Part shown: one piece after another, positions 1 through 10,798 of the stretch
Position numbering within the stretch: position 1 is the first letter of the stretch
How the letters are laid out: each line of letters begins with the position of its first letter
Assembly (NCBI RefSeq): GCF_026745355.1
Contig: NC_079206.1
Location: forward strand, 13,201,779-13,265,778
DNA length: 64,000 bases
Source of the DNA: Beta vulgaris subsp. vulgaris
Taxonomy: Eukaryota; Streptophyta; Magnoliopsida; Caryophyllales; Amaranthaceae
Reading direction: 5' to 3'
Notes under the pieces: generated by a model
Told to the model about the DNA's origin: nothing
Database searches by the model: none
Seen by the model: only the letters and a program-made list of their open reading frames with translations
Position numbers and translations under genes: made by a program

Positions 1-2
1 TC

Positions 3-92
3 ATGGAAATTGAGGCATCCAATGGCAGATTCACTTGGCACAGTGGGCGCTCCAAAAGTAAACTTGATAGACTTCTAGTCAACCCTGAATAG
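3..92 (+). pseudogene. LINE ORF2 endonuclease, C-terminal end
   Basis: Starting at base 3, this frame reads a short segment with a FTWHSGRSKSKLDRLLVN-type ending, which matches the last strand of plant LINE endonucleases (F-T-W, then S-K-L-D-R-L/F-L-V). A TAG follows where these proteins normally continue with Trp, so a TGG to TAG change is likely. The frame continues after it toward the reverse transcriptase. Confidence 0.75.
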
Positions 93-125
93 GTTTCTAT
101 ATTTCCATCTCTCTCAGTATCAGTA

Positions 126-2389
126 ATGAAGAGGTCCATCTCCGATCACTCCCCTCTGCTAATCAATGCAAAAAATACTGATTGGGGACCTAAACCGTTC
201 AAGTTTCTTGATTGTTGGCTAACCCATCCGGGATGCATGAAGAAAATCAAAGAAGTCTGGGAGAATCATAATGATCTGACTCATCAGAGCTTCGGGGGAA
301 AGCTAAAAGAAACGAAAAATCAACTAAAAAACTGGAATATCACAGTCTTTGGTCACATTGACCAGCAGATTTATGTTTTAGAAGAACAAATTCATTCCCT
401 GGACCAGCTTGCCAATGATAGGTCTCTTAGTGATGATTAAATCGTGGAAAGAAGGCGGGCCCAATCAGACCTCTAGTCATGGCTCAAGAGAAAGGAACAT
501 TTTTGGGCTCAAAACACCCGTTCCAAGTGGCTGAAAGAAGGGGATAAAAATACAAAATTCTTCCATGCCTTGGCCTCCATCCGAAAGAGAAAAAACTGTA
601 TAACATCCTTGTCTACTAACGGAATTATTATTGATGATCCTGCAAGTATCCAAAAGGAAGCTGTCAATTTTTTCAAAGAAATCTTTCATGAAGATTTCTC
701 TTCTAGACCGGTTTTCGAAGGGCTAAAATTCAGGACCTTATCTCCTGATCAGGCCTCGGCTCTTATTGCCCCTTTCAATTGGGCTGAAATTGATGAGGCA
801 GTGGACTCTTGTAACTCCCAAAAATCCCCTGGGCCGGATGGGTTTAATTTTCGCTTCATTAAAGCAGCATGGGATGTCATCAAGATGGATGTATACAATA
901 TTATTGATGAGTTCCGATTGACGGGCCGACTACCTAAAGGCTCTAATGTGGCTTTCATTGCTTTAATTGCAAAGTGTGATAATCCAGTGGGTTTCAAAGA
1001 CTTCAGGCCAATTAGTATGGTTGGCTGCGTATACAAAATAATTGCCAAATTGCTTGCAAGGAGACTTCAAGGGGTAATGAGCTCTCTAGTTGGGCCGAAT
1101 CAATCCTCTTTCATTGCCGGGAGGCAAATCTTAGATGGAGCCATGATCGCTGGGGAACTTATTGAGTCATGTCCGCGTTTGAAGTGTCCGACCACTATAG
1201 TAAAACTTGACTTCCATAAGGCCTTCGATAGTGTGGCTTGGTCCTTTCTAGAGTGGACCTTAACACAAATGGGCTTTCTGGAGCATTGGAGATCTTGGAT
1301 TATGTCTTGTGTATCTAGCGGGGTTGCTTCTATTCTGATCAATGGTTCCCCAACTGTTCCTTTCAAGCTCCATCGTGGCTTGAGCCAAGGAGATCCCCTA
1401 TCACCTTTTCTTTTTGACTTGATTGTGGGTACCCTAAGCAATGTGATAGAAAAAGCAACGAGCCTTGGCCTTTGGGAGGGAGTGGAAGCTTCTCGCGGTG
1501 GTCCAAAATTCACTCACCTTCAACATGCCGACGACACAATAATCTTTTGCCCTCCAAAGATTGAATACCTTCTTAATATTAATAAGATCCTCATATTATT
1601 TCAACTTGCTTCCGACCTTCAAGTGAATTTTCACAAGAGCTCTCTTCATGGCATTCATGTGAATGATGGTTGGCTTCATTCGACGGCAAGGAGCCTATCA
1701 TGTAAGGTGGGTGACTTTCCGATTATGTACCTTGGCCTACCCAATGGTGGCAAGTCTTCGAAAATGGCGCTATGGGAGCCTATAATCAAGCGTATTGAGC
1801 GAAAATTAACAACTTGGAAGGGAAGCTTCTATCAATAGCCGGGAGAATCACTCTCATTAAGGCTTCTATTGCTAGCTTGCCCTTATATTTCTTGTCCTTA
1901 TTCAAAGCTCCCAAAGGAGCAATTGAGAAAATCAATAAACTACAATGGCAGTTTCTTTGGAGCGGGGAAACAGGGAAATCTTATAGGGCTCTCGTGGCAT
2001 GGGACAAGGTGGCTCTACCAAAACAACTTGGTGGCTTAAACTGTGGAAATTTGCTCCATAGGAACATCTCCTTACTCTTTAAATGGATCCGGAGGTTCCT
2101 CAATGAACCCGATGCTTTATGGCGAAATGTAATTCAGGCTAAGTATGGATATGTTCCATCCCTAATTCCTCACATGCTAACTGCCACGCCTCGTGGTGGG
2201 CCTTGGCATTCTATTTGTGTCGGAATTATCTTTCCTGCCACTCGTGAAATGATGAAATCCCATATAAAAAGAATAGTGGGTAATGGGGCCAACACATATT
2301 TCTGGCACGAAATTGGGTTGGGTGAGGCCCCACTAAAATCCCGCTTCCCCCTCCTTTTTCCATATCCAGGCAACCCAATTCTTCAATAG
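126..2389 (+). pseudogene. LINE ORF2 reverse transcriptase
   Basis: Main RT block (570-1838) preceded by the ORF2 linker (126-440). RT landmarks are visible: SQKSPGPDGFNF near 820, FRPISMVGCVYKIIAK near 1005, LDFHKAFDSVAW near 1210, GLSQGDPLSPFLFDL near 1380, and the catalytic box as QHADDTIIF near 1525 (HADD where Y/FADD is usual). A stop separates 440 from 570. A shift near 1820-1838 moves the frame to 1814-2389, where the thumb sequence (LLSIAGRITLIKA) continues. Not functional as read. Confidence 0.92.
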
Positions 2390-3636
2390 CAGCCTTAGGC
2401 CATTGGGTTTGGCCTAATTGGCATTGGGATTTTCATTGGGCTAGTGAATTCAGGCCCCAGGACAGATGTGAATGGCTGAAGCTTAGCATTGAGTTGGGCA
2501 ATATTGTCTACAAGAAGCGAAGATTCTTATGCTTGGTCTCTTACCAAAACAGGTAACTTTACGATTAAATCCTTGTCACTTGAATTGGCTAGAAATCTCC
2601 TCTCACTCCTCCCCAACCTCATACAACTGGAAAAAGGTTTGGAAAGGCTTGATCCCTCCCCGGATTGAGGTGTTTTCATGGCTTGCTCTAAATGGGAAAC
2701 TAAACATGAGATCAAAGTTGGCGGCTTTGAACATTATTCCCCAAGAGGATAATATATGTATTCTCTGATCTGCCTCTCCCATCAGGAATTCTCGAACCAT
2801 CTCCTTCTTCATTGTGACTTCTCCCAAATGATATGGAGTTGGTGGTTATCTTTATGGGAAATAAAATGGGTTTTCCCACTCACTTTAATGGAGGCCTTTG
2901 AGCAATGGATCATTTATGGGAAAAATTCTTTTTTCAAGAAGGCTTGGGTGGCAATCTTCTCTATCATAATGTGGTCTATTTGGAAGGAACGGAATGCGCG
3001 AATCTTTTGCAATAAGCAATGCTCGGTCGCGGAGATTCAAGATCTGATTTTACTTCGTTTAAGCTGGTGGATTAAATTCCATACTCCTCGGAAGACATTC
3101 TCATAAACCCCCGATGTTTGCTATGGGCTCCAGTGGAGTCTCGGGTCCCCTGCAGTACCTTGAATCCAAATCAAAGTTGTGACTGGTCACCCTCGCTAGT
3201 TGGGTCTCTTAAATGGAACGTGGACGCATCACTGGTATCCTCACTATCTCGGTCTTCCATAGGTGGTGTTCTAAGGGATAGTAATGGTGTCTTCAAGTGT
3301 GTATTCTCCAAGCCTGTCCCGTTTATTGAAATCAATTCGGCCGAGGTCCTAGCAATTTTCAGAGCCACTCAGATTGCCTTAGCCATGGATTTCTTCAAAA
3401 ACTGCAACTTGATAATCGAATCGGATTCGGTGAATGCTGTGAGATGGTGTAATGAAGACAAGGGGGGCCTTGGAACTTAAGCTTTCAATTAAATCTCATA
3501 CGCAATGCGCGAAGGTCGTGGCTAACTCTTAAAATTATTCATAAAGGAAGGAGTTTTAATGTAGTTGCAAATTCCCTTGCCAAACAAGGATTAACCCGTG
3601 CAGATGAATTCCTTGCTTGGCTGTGAGTTTTTTCTT
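2390..3636 (+). pseudogene. LINE ORF2 zinc-binding post-RT region and RNase H
   Basis: 2529-3106 holds the zf-RVT-like region (PPRIEVFSWLALNGKLNMRSKLA, then cysteine/histidine-containing sequence and WSIWKERNARIF). 3118-3480 is an RNase H domain: WNVDAS supplies the first Asp, INSAEVLAIF the Glu and ESDSVNAV the next Asp. The last part (NVVANSLAKQG, about 3560-3600) is in another frame after a shift near 3478. The RNase H points to the plant L1 subgroup that carries this domain. Confidence 0.85.
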
Positions 3637-3783
3637 TCCATAGTCTGGATGTTTAATGTTCCCTTCTAGTTGTGGGATAATGACTTCATTATTGTAATGT
3701 AACACCAGATGGGTTTGGGCCATTTAAGGCTAAGTTGTCTAATGGAATGAAATAAACGAGACCAAATTATTAAAAAAAAAAAA

Positions 3784-4471
3784 ATCAACCAAGCAACTAC
3801 TTCTCTTTTTTACCTAATTCTTTTCTCGCGATTTTCAAGAATGGATTTATACCTTGATATTATTTTATTTTAGTTATATTAGAAAAATGTCACTTTTTTG
3901 AATGTTTTTATTAACTTTCAGAACTTAAGTAATAACTAAAGTATCTGCTTTTAAAACTCAAGAGATGGCAGGTGGAATCTTCTTCTTCTTTTTCATCCAC
4001 TTTCTATCTTAAAATGATTACATTCTTAGAGTTTCCAAAAACTTCCCTTATTTCCCCTTCATGCATTCTCACTCAATGATTTAGGAAATGGATAATCTTT
4101 TTCTATTGACCACATACCACGTTGCATTGACATTATTAAAAAAAATAGTTTAACTAAAATTATGGAAGTAATTGACATTTGATGTTGAAATATATCTAAT
4201 ATCCACCAAACCAAGCAATTTTATAAAAAGGTTCTTATAAGGGCACCATGTATTAAAGAAAAGTTAAAATTTTTGCTTACTAAATTTAGAAAATAGCTTT
4301 ATGTTTCGAATAATTTAAAATTTAAATATGATCTATTATTATGAGACATAATCTTCCTAACCTTCTCTTTTTATTTCATTTGAGTTTTTTGAACTTCAAA
4401 CTAGTTTTTTTTTCAATACACAGTGCCCTAGTATTAATTAGATTTGAATTCTGCTTATTGTTTGTAATCTA
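3784..4471. other. AT-rich non-coding DNA
   Basis: No credible gene, long repeat or RNA gene seen. AT-rich with scattered homopolymers. Its left boundary is the A-tail of the LINE. Confidence 0.6.
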
Positions 4472-4796
4472 CTACCACTGTCCCAAAATATAGTTCCCGT
4501 ATTTCATTTTTGGTGTTCGAAAATGTTCTCCTTATTTCTTTTTTGATTCTACATTTATTCTTGATTTGCCTAAAAAATTCGTAACACAACCACTAAATAG
4601 CGCCTTGGAACTAGTTTTTCTTTGTCTATTCAACCCAAAGTTGAGTGGTTACTTAATACTCTTCTGGACAATGCTACATTCTCTCTCCTAAATTTAGTTG
4701 TTTTTCCATTACATTAATTGTTTATCATTTTATGTCTCACTTGCCTTAATTCCCGTGCAAAATAAGAAATAAAAACTTATTATGAGATAGAGGGAG
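4472..4796. mobile_element. Stowaway-like MITE
   Basis: Left end CTACCACTGTCCCAAAATAT is a variant of the common plant CTCCCTCCGTCCC start. The right end, read on the other strand, is CTCCCTCTATCTCATAATAA. The element is flanked by TA on both sides (4470-4471 and 4797-4798). Length (325 bp), TA target and end sequence fit Tc1/mariner (Stowaway) MITEs. The ends have diverged, so this is an old copy. Confidence 0.6.
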
Positions 4797-5750
4797 TAAT
4801 GGATATATTTCAACTTATTAGGTCTTTTCTTTTTTTGGTGTTAGAGAACGTCTAAGCGCGACACAGTGACGTATATGGGATGATATCCGCATGATATCTT
4901 TCTTCCAACAATAGTATGTTAGATTAATTCCACCAGATTGCAAATGATAAACATAATGAATTGATGCCTAATTAATGATGGGGCACCATGCATAAAATAT
5001 GACGTAAGTTAAATAATATTAAACATGTTCAAACCACCTTATTTTTAGCCCTCATCAGATGAAAGAAATTCAAATAAGGAATAATAAGTTCAGTTTAGCA
5101 AAAATAACGTATGATACTCTCACAAAACAAGACATAATCAGTTATGATAAGGCATAATAAGGACTAATAAGCTCAAATAAGTTCAAATAAGATTAAATAA
5201 AGACTAATAAAAATTAATAAATTCAGATAAACAAAAATAAGTATAATTTTAGCATTTTAAGTACCGTAGAACTTAAAAATAAAAAACCTAGAAATATAAT
5301 TTACAAAAACTTTGTTTCCCTCTAAATACAATCAAACTTACCATGCCTTAAAATTACACTACTTTCATTCCCCATCAGTTTAACATTAATTTTTTTGGGA
5401 TGCAACATGCAAATAACAACTAACAAGGGAGGAAGAAAGTAGCACCTAGCTCTTTGTAAATAATTCCACCTCGAAAACTCAGTGCCAACAAATTATCTAT
5501 AAGTCCCTCTTTCTTCCTCTAACTAATACTTTTTCTAGTTTTTATTGGTTGACTCATTTGCTTAATCATATATTCATATTTGTCGATATATCATTTTAAC
5601 TTTTTATAATTTATTAATAAGTAAAAGATAAAAAATGTTAGGGCAATCAATTGACTTTCTCGGATAAAATAAATTATAAAAGTCTGGAGCTTTTTTCTCT
5701 CTATAAATGGTGATTAAAGTTGGTTAGAGTTTCTACCAATCGCAATCTCC
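4797..5750. other. AT-rich non-coding DNA with short A/T repeats
   Basis: No gene seen. 5150-5240 holds short loosely repeated units of the type AATAAG-TTCAAATAAG, which look like degraded MITE or simple-repeat DNA. Confidence 0.5.
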
Positions 5751-6349
5751 ATGGCAAGGAAGAAGAAGACCCCCTCCTTTGGAAATCTAGTAAACATGGA
5801 TCCTGAAGCTTTTTGTAAATCAAGCAAGATTGGTAATTTGTTGGGTATTTTCCTATATGCTGATGAATGCACTTCTGAACAACTGAGATTCTCATTTGCT
5901 AGAATTCTCATTGAGATTGATGTGACTAAAGAGATAGAACATCATATCACATTTGAAAACTCTAATGGTATATCTATTAAACAAATGGTGAAGTATGATA
6001 ATTGGTGGCCACCATTCTGTAAAAGTTGTCAAAAGTTGGGTGTGATTGTGGTAACAGAACACAACAACATCAGGCACACAAGCCTAAGATGATACAAAAG
6101 TGGGTTCCAAAAGTAACACAACCAGCAACTGAAGTTGTAACAATTCTTGCTCAGGTTAATACTGAACAAATAGCTATAACAAAGCCAAAAGAAGAGGAGA
6201 TGCCTAAATCTACTGATTCTAGTGTTGTCAATACCCTTATTCATTCTATTGTGCATCAATGGAAGATGGTTACAAGGAAAAATAGGGGAAAGAGAATCAT
6301 AGTGCCTTGTGATGAAAGTAATGATGAGTTCCTTCTTGAAGAAAAATGA
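5751..6349 (+). pseudogene. LINE ORF1-like (DUF4283/zinc-knuckle) fragment
   Basis: The frame from 5751 reads a domain typical of plant LINE ORF1 proteins: KSSKIGNLLG, FARILIEIDVTKEI, and KYDNWWPPFCKSCQKLG at the start of a CCHC knuckle. Near 6030-6060 the frame shifts: knuckle residues CGNRTQQHQAH and the following QKWVPK motif are in the frame running to 6349. In LINE ORF1 proteins the knuckle and a Q-W-x-x motif occur in this order. No RT is nearby, so it is a 5' fragment or a derived relic. Confidence 0.65.
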
Positions 6350-6557
6350 AGAAGAATTTGGAGATGCGTAGTAGTTGGATGCAGGGCCACAAGATACAAC
6401 GGGTGAAAACCCTTAGGAAAAATTCACATCAATAATCCCAACTATGAGCACTCTTCCAGAATTAAATTCAAACTAAGAATTAATCTAGTATAATCCAAAC
6501 TACGGGTCGCATCTTACTAAAACGATCTCAGCTAACTAGCGACTTACTAAACAGGTT

Positions 6558-7168
6558 GCGTTCCCTCTAGGATTTCTCCTTGGGAGTGTTTTTTCTCTCT
6601 AGGGTTTCTCCTCGGGAGGGTTTTATCCTAGTCTCCGTCGCTAGGTTTTTCTTCTTTTTTGAAGGTTTTTCCTTCATTATTTCTTCTTTCTCTTTGTTTT
6701 TTTCATCACTTTTCTTCTTGGTCTCAATTGTGAATCTTTATAGGGGCTTCCACTGGTGTTCGTACCGGTGGTAAGCCCCAAAAACCTTTTTAATTGCTTC
6801 CAATAAGTATATCCCATCATTAAGATGGTATTTATTTTAAGATGTCTCATTTCTTTTTTTATTCGTCTAATGAAGAAGGAAGATCTAACAATCACTACTC
6901 TCTATAAGAATCTAGAAGACCATGGAAGTATTTTCACCCAAACGACTATGCATCAGCGGAAATTAAGCCGAATCAGGGCGAACTCATAGATTATATTACT
7001 TCAGATGAAGTTTTTTTATTAAGACTATTTTTTATCAAATCTGCGATGTATCTATTCTAAGGTGTTATATACCTATGTTGAAATTTTCGATTTTTTAAGA
7101 ATTGATTATAAATGCCGTTTGGTTATCCCTTATCAATGAAATTATTTTTCTTCCTGTAAAAAAAAAAA
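6558..7168 (+). mobile_element. 611-bp poly(A) retroelement with 16-bp TSD
   Basis: Flanked by a perfect 16-bp direct repeat, ACTTACTAAACAGGTT (6542-6557 and 7169-7184). The insert ends in an A-run (7158-7169) and begins with a C/T-rich leader containing repeated TCTAGG-TTTCTCC motifs. No coding domain is seen. Poly(A) plus a long variable TSD indicates LINE-machinery retrotransposition. The leader and tail look like LINE 5' and 3' ends brought together, so it may be an internally deleted LINE; a SINE is the alternative, but no convincing pol III A/B boxes were found. Confidence 0.8.
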
Positions 7169-7595
7169 ACTTACTAAACAGGTTAACATTCTAATTTTTC
7201 TTGTTTTCTTTTTAAAAATAAAATCATCACATACTTTCTTCCTCTTCCTCTCTCCATGCAAAAAAATACAACCTCCTTCACCTAACCACCATGACACCTT
7301 CGGCCCGAAACCACCTAGCCCGAGAACAATTTCCTCAACATTGAATTTTTGTGATTAACATTTCCAGCAAAACACAACCATACGCGAAAACTACTTTGAT
7401 AATTCACACAAATAGAGCAAAGAAGCTGTAAATGATCCTCCGCCATAGCACGCCATCTTCAACTCTGTCATTTCCAACTCTAAGCTTGATCTCAATTACA
7501 ACACCACCTTGTTAGGAGCATTTCTCAGCACATCATTATAAATAAAAGTCGGGAATTTCCAGAAAACAGGAAAGACGAGAGATTTTAAGATTGAG

Positions 7596-7757
7596 ATGGA
7601 AATGGGTTCGAATCAAGAGAAGAACAATCTAATACTAGTGACGGATCCTCCGAAAGTCGACGAGAAGTTCTTCAGAGGTTCCGCTATGACTAAACATGTC
7701 GCTTATGCTGCCATCTCATATACGTCTTGTGATGGATCTTTCTCTCTTCTAGGATGA
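7596..7757 (+). pseudogene. captured exon 1 of a nucleotide-sugar transporter-like gene
   Basis: A 53-codon frame starting ATGGAAATGGGTTCG encodes a hydrophilic start, then VTDPPKVDEKFFRGSAMTKH and VAYAAISYTSCD before running into a stop. From memory of the family, plant nucleotide-sugar transporters of the UDP-GlcNAc/GONST-like group begin with a short variable tail, D-P-P-K, then AMTKRGAYAAISYMSC leading into the first membrane helix. The similarity stops where an intron would be expected, and no further exons follow. It lies inside the TIR element at 6416-8673. Family assignment is from pattern memory only. Confidence 0.5.
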
Positions 7758-8040
7758 AATTCATGTTGATTTTGTCCACTTAATTGCAAATTATTGGTTT
7801 AATTGTCAATTTATGTGATTGTAGTTTAAGGAGAAATGTTCCGAAATGACAAATTGAGTGTTGCTTTGTTTTATAATGTATGTCGATATATGATGTGTTA
7901 TTTGATTCTGTTTGTGATTTGTAACAATTTGAAGCTTAGTTTCGAAGGTTGTGCATTGAGGAAATACGTAAGTTGAGGGGTTGAGATTGGAACTTTTTTT
8001 GATTGATAGTTAGTGAATCGGACTTATGCTTTTAGTTGTA

Positions 8041-8237
8041 CTTCCTCCGTTTCTTTTTACTCGCTACACTTCTTATTTTATGGACTCCTAGGTAATTTTT
8101 GGAGAAAAGAGAGGTAGAGAGTAAAAAGAAAAGGGACCGAGAGATAGAGAGAGTTTATTGCCCAAAAAAGAAGTGCAGCAAGTAATGTGAAACTTCCCAT
8201 AATGGAAAGTGTAGCGAGTAAAAAGAAACGGAGGAAG
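8041..8237. mobile_element. Stowaway MITE, near-perfect
   Basis: Starts CTTCCTCCGTTTCTTTTTAC and ends in its perfect inverted complement; the TIR runs to about 27 bp (through CTCGCTAC). TA TSDs at 8039-8040 and 8238-8239. 197 bp, no coding capacity. The perfect TIRs suggest a younger insertion than the neighbouring MITEs. Confidence 0.93.
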
Positions 8238-8764
8238 TATTAGATTTCAATTGTCGAAGTAAAATGGCCGTTATAGGCTTATCACAAAACAACGCCAGAG
8301 TGCTGCTGAGAAATGATCATAAACTTATTAGAAAGGAGTTTGTTGGATAGTGAGAAAGGGGAAGAGATGGTGGCGTGCTGGTGATGGACAAAAAAGGGGA
8401 AGAAGAACCAGAGGACAGAGAGAGAGCGTGAGTGGTGGTGGTCGTGTAGCTGTTTTAGAGAAATGGTGGCTGGTAAGTGGTAGGTGTAAAAGAAAGAGAG
8501 AGGAAGAAAATAAAAGAAAAAAAATACAAGTTAACCTGCTAAATAGGTTATAACAGGTAATGGTACAATTTGGAAAGCTAACTCATATAGTTTGAAATAT
8601 ATTAGAATAATTCTTAGTTGGGATTAATTATGGAAGAGTGCTCATAATTGGGGTTATTAATGTGAATTTTTCCTAAAATGTATCGCACACTATGATAAAA
8701 GTCTACATTACAAGAATAAATAAAATTACTCGAAAAAATAAAGGAAGAAAGTATATCTTGATGG

Positions 8765-9053
8765 TAGAGGTGATCATTTTGGCCCGGCCCGGCCCGACCT
8801 GTTTTTGGGCCGGGTTTTGGGCAGAATTTTTTGGCCCGGCCCGCTCGTATTTTTTTTGGCTTTGGGCAAGTCAAAAACGACTTTTTAGTCTATTTTTTGG
8901 CCCGGCCTGTTTTGGCCCGCAAAAGCCCGCTAGTTTAGGCCCGAAATAGCGGGATTTGGACACAAAAATTCGGCCCGAATTTTGGGTCCGCCCGGCTCGG
9001 CCCGACCAATGGGTAAATTTTTTTGGCCGCGACCCGGCCCATGATTACCTCTA
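8765..9053. mobile_element. hAT-type MITE rich in GGCCCGG
   Basis: TIRs TAGAGGTGATCAT and ATGATTACCTCTA with an exact 8-bp TSD, CTTGATGG (8757-8764 and 9054-9061). An 8-bp target and TAGRGNTG-like ends are diagnostic of hAT. The interior is built from short GGCCCGGCCC and CGGGCC units. No coding capacity. Confidence 0.93.
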
Positions 9054-9134
9054 CTTGATGGTAAAATAGGATAAGCTACTATCTGATGTATCAACCTGCA
9101 AGTATACATTCACTTAAGCACATATCCACGGCAC

Positions 9135-10025
9135 TAGAGATGGTAATCAGTCATAGATCCGACCCAGACCCAGACCCAGACCCGCTAGGATTCGACCCAT
9201 TTATAAGGGTATGGGTCCAGAAATTTTGGACCCAATGGGTTGGGTCTGGATCCGGGTCCCGAAAAGCATGTGTCGGGTCTGGATCCGGGTACACATATGC
9301 TAGACCTAAACACGACCTGCAAACCCATTTACATATTAGTAATTTTTGTTTTACCTAAACTCTAAGGTTTATGAGTTGTGATTTTGTGAACTCGTTAGTG
9401 TTGTAACTACATCTAAGACTTGTAATTTTGTAAATTGTAACATTTTAAGATTTTATGAGTTAATTTTTAAAACTTTGTTTAGATAATATTTTAACCATGG
9501 ATACAAGACCTATATATATTCAAAAATGTGGTGAAAACTTAAGGCCTTGTTTGGTTGACAAAACAAATCATGGGAAGTGCAAATTCTTAGAAAGTAGAAG
9601 TATATGAAGTTGTTTGGTTGGCAAAACCATGAGAATTTGCACTTCCTAGGAAGTTCTACTTCCTCCAAAATGGAGGAAGTTACTTACCTAGGTCCCCCTA
9701 GGTAATATGAAGTTCTACTTCCCATTATCAACCAAACACAATTTTACACTTCTTAGGAATTTCAAATACATGGAAAAAAATAACTTCCTACGAAGTATGA
9801 CTTCTTATATACAACCAAACAAGGCCTAAAACTAAGGACTTATTTAGGACCCAATTAGGACATGTGGGCCCAGCAAGGACCCGTGAACCCTCTAGACCCA
9901 ACAGGTATGAGTCTATGTCTGAAAAATCTCGACCTAACGGATTTAAGACGGGTCTGGGTCTATAAAAAATAAACAGGTCTGGGTCCTGGTGAACCCGATC
10001 TAGACCCGTCTCATTGCCATTCCTA
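9135..10025. mobile_element. hAT-type non-autonomous element
   Basis: TIRs TAGAGATGGTAATCAG and, from the right, TAGGAATGGCAATGAG; flanking 8-mers CACGGCAC (9127-9134) and CACGGGAC (10026-10033) differ at one base, as expected of an older hAT insertion. Near the ends are repeated GACCCAGACCC and GGGTCTGGGTC motifs in inverted orientation. A Tourist-like MITE is nested at 9543-9826. Confidence 0.85.
9543..9826. mobile_element. Tourist-like (PIF/Harbinger) MITE
   Basis: TIRs GGCCTTGTTTGGTTG and CAACCAAACAAGGCC are perfect complements, flanked by the 3-bp TSD TAA (9540-9542, 9827-9829). 284 bp, no coding capacity, foldback interior (CATGGGAAGTGC and AGGAAGTTCTACTTCC motifs). Nested in the hAT-type element at 9135-10025. 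Confidence 0.92.
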
Positions 10026-10070
10026 CACGGGACAACGACTATAGCTTTGATTTTTAGTAGTTGGGAACCC

Positions 10071-10351
10071 GAGTTTGTCTAGGCAACCAACCGTTTGAGT
10101 CTCTTAGGGGACTCAAACGGGGGCAATTTGGTCGTTTTAAGCCTTAAAAATTTTACGCGCGTGTTGTTTGGTACCAATGCTAGGTTAGATTGGTACCATT
10201 GTCCGAAAATTTTGATACCAAAGTAAGGTTGCTTGGTACCAATCCTGATAAGAATTTGATATCAATACCAGGTTATAATGGTACCATTGTGTAACTTTTT
10301 GAGTGTTTGAGTCTTTTTTGGACTCAAACAGTTGATTACCAAGGCTTTCTC
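10071..10351. mobile_element. Mutator-like MITE, 10-bp direct repeats
   Basis: Flanked by an exact direct repeat TTGGGAACCC (10061-10070 and 10352-10361). The ends form an imperfect TIR: left GAGTTTGTCTAGGCAACCAA; right, reverse complemented, GAGAAAGCCTTGGTAATCAA, followed on both sides by ACTGTTTGAGTC-like sequence. A 9-10 bp target fits the Mutator superfamily. The interior has repeated GGTACCA motifs. Confidence 0.8.
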
Positions 10352-10502
10352 TTGGGAACCCACCGTGGATATTTGCTTATCTTTATTTTTATGATTATTG
10401 TAAGTTGTGACACAGATCATGAGTTTTTGTAGTGAAACATATGATATCAGTATAAGAAAGTTTTTTTTTTCTTTTTAACAAGTATATGAGGAACTTATTG
10501 AT

Positions 10503-10714
10503 AAGCCTCATATCCAGCAGTGACTCATTTATAGCATCATTTTATAACATTATGAAGATTGAACCAATAAAAAGAAGTACACCTACGAATATTGAAGGGC
10601 TTCATACGCAAGCCTCATATCCAGCAGTCACTCATTTATAGCATCATTATAACATTATGAAGATTGAACCAATAAAAAGAAGTACACCTACGAATATTGA
10701 AGGGCTTCATACGC
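10503..10714. repeat. 107-bp tandem duplication
   Basis: The unit starting AAGCCTCATATCCAGCAG at 10503 repeats at 10610 with only a few differences. Both copies contain AAAAAGAAGTACACCTACG and end in GGGCTTCATACGC. There is no open frame across both copies. Near identity indicates a recent local duplication. Confidence 0.92.
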
Positions 10715-10798
10715 AATCTGTTTGTATGATTACAGTGTCAGTCTTGTGCTGCAGAAATTGAAAATCTCATTTACACAACGGTTTTTTTTTTCACTTCT

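Larger units (their letters stand above)
1..3783 (+). mobile_element. L1-type LINE, 3' part, decayed (left end outside window)
   Basis: Plus-strand non-LTR retrotransposon. In order it shows the end of an AP endonuclease, a reverse transcriptase, a zinc-binding post-RT region and an RNase H domain, then a short 3' tail ending in an A-run at about 3770-3783. The order EN-RT-zf-RVT-RNase H is that of plant L1-clade LINEs. The 5' part (ORF1 and most of the endonuclease) is beyond the left edge, so the TSD cannot be checked. Stops and frameshifts show that it is dead. Confidence 0.9.
6416..8673. mobile_element. 2.26-kb TIR element with captured host exon
   Basis: Left end GGAAAAATTCACATCAATAA and right end (reverse complement) GGAAAAATTCACATTAATAA form a long imperfect inverted repeat extending at least 140 bp (6416-6557 with 8520-8673). 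After a retroelement insertion the left arm resumes at 7185. TA flanks both ends (6414-6415, 8674-8675); no clean 9-bp duplication was found, so the superfamily is unresolved. No transposase is seen. The interior holds a host-gene-like exon (7596-7757), a poly(A) retroelement (6558-7168) and a Stowaway (8041-8237). Long TIRs around a gene fragment resemble Pack-type elements. Confidence 0.75.
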
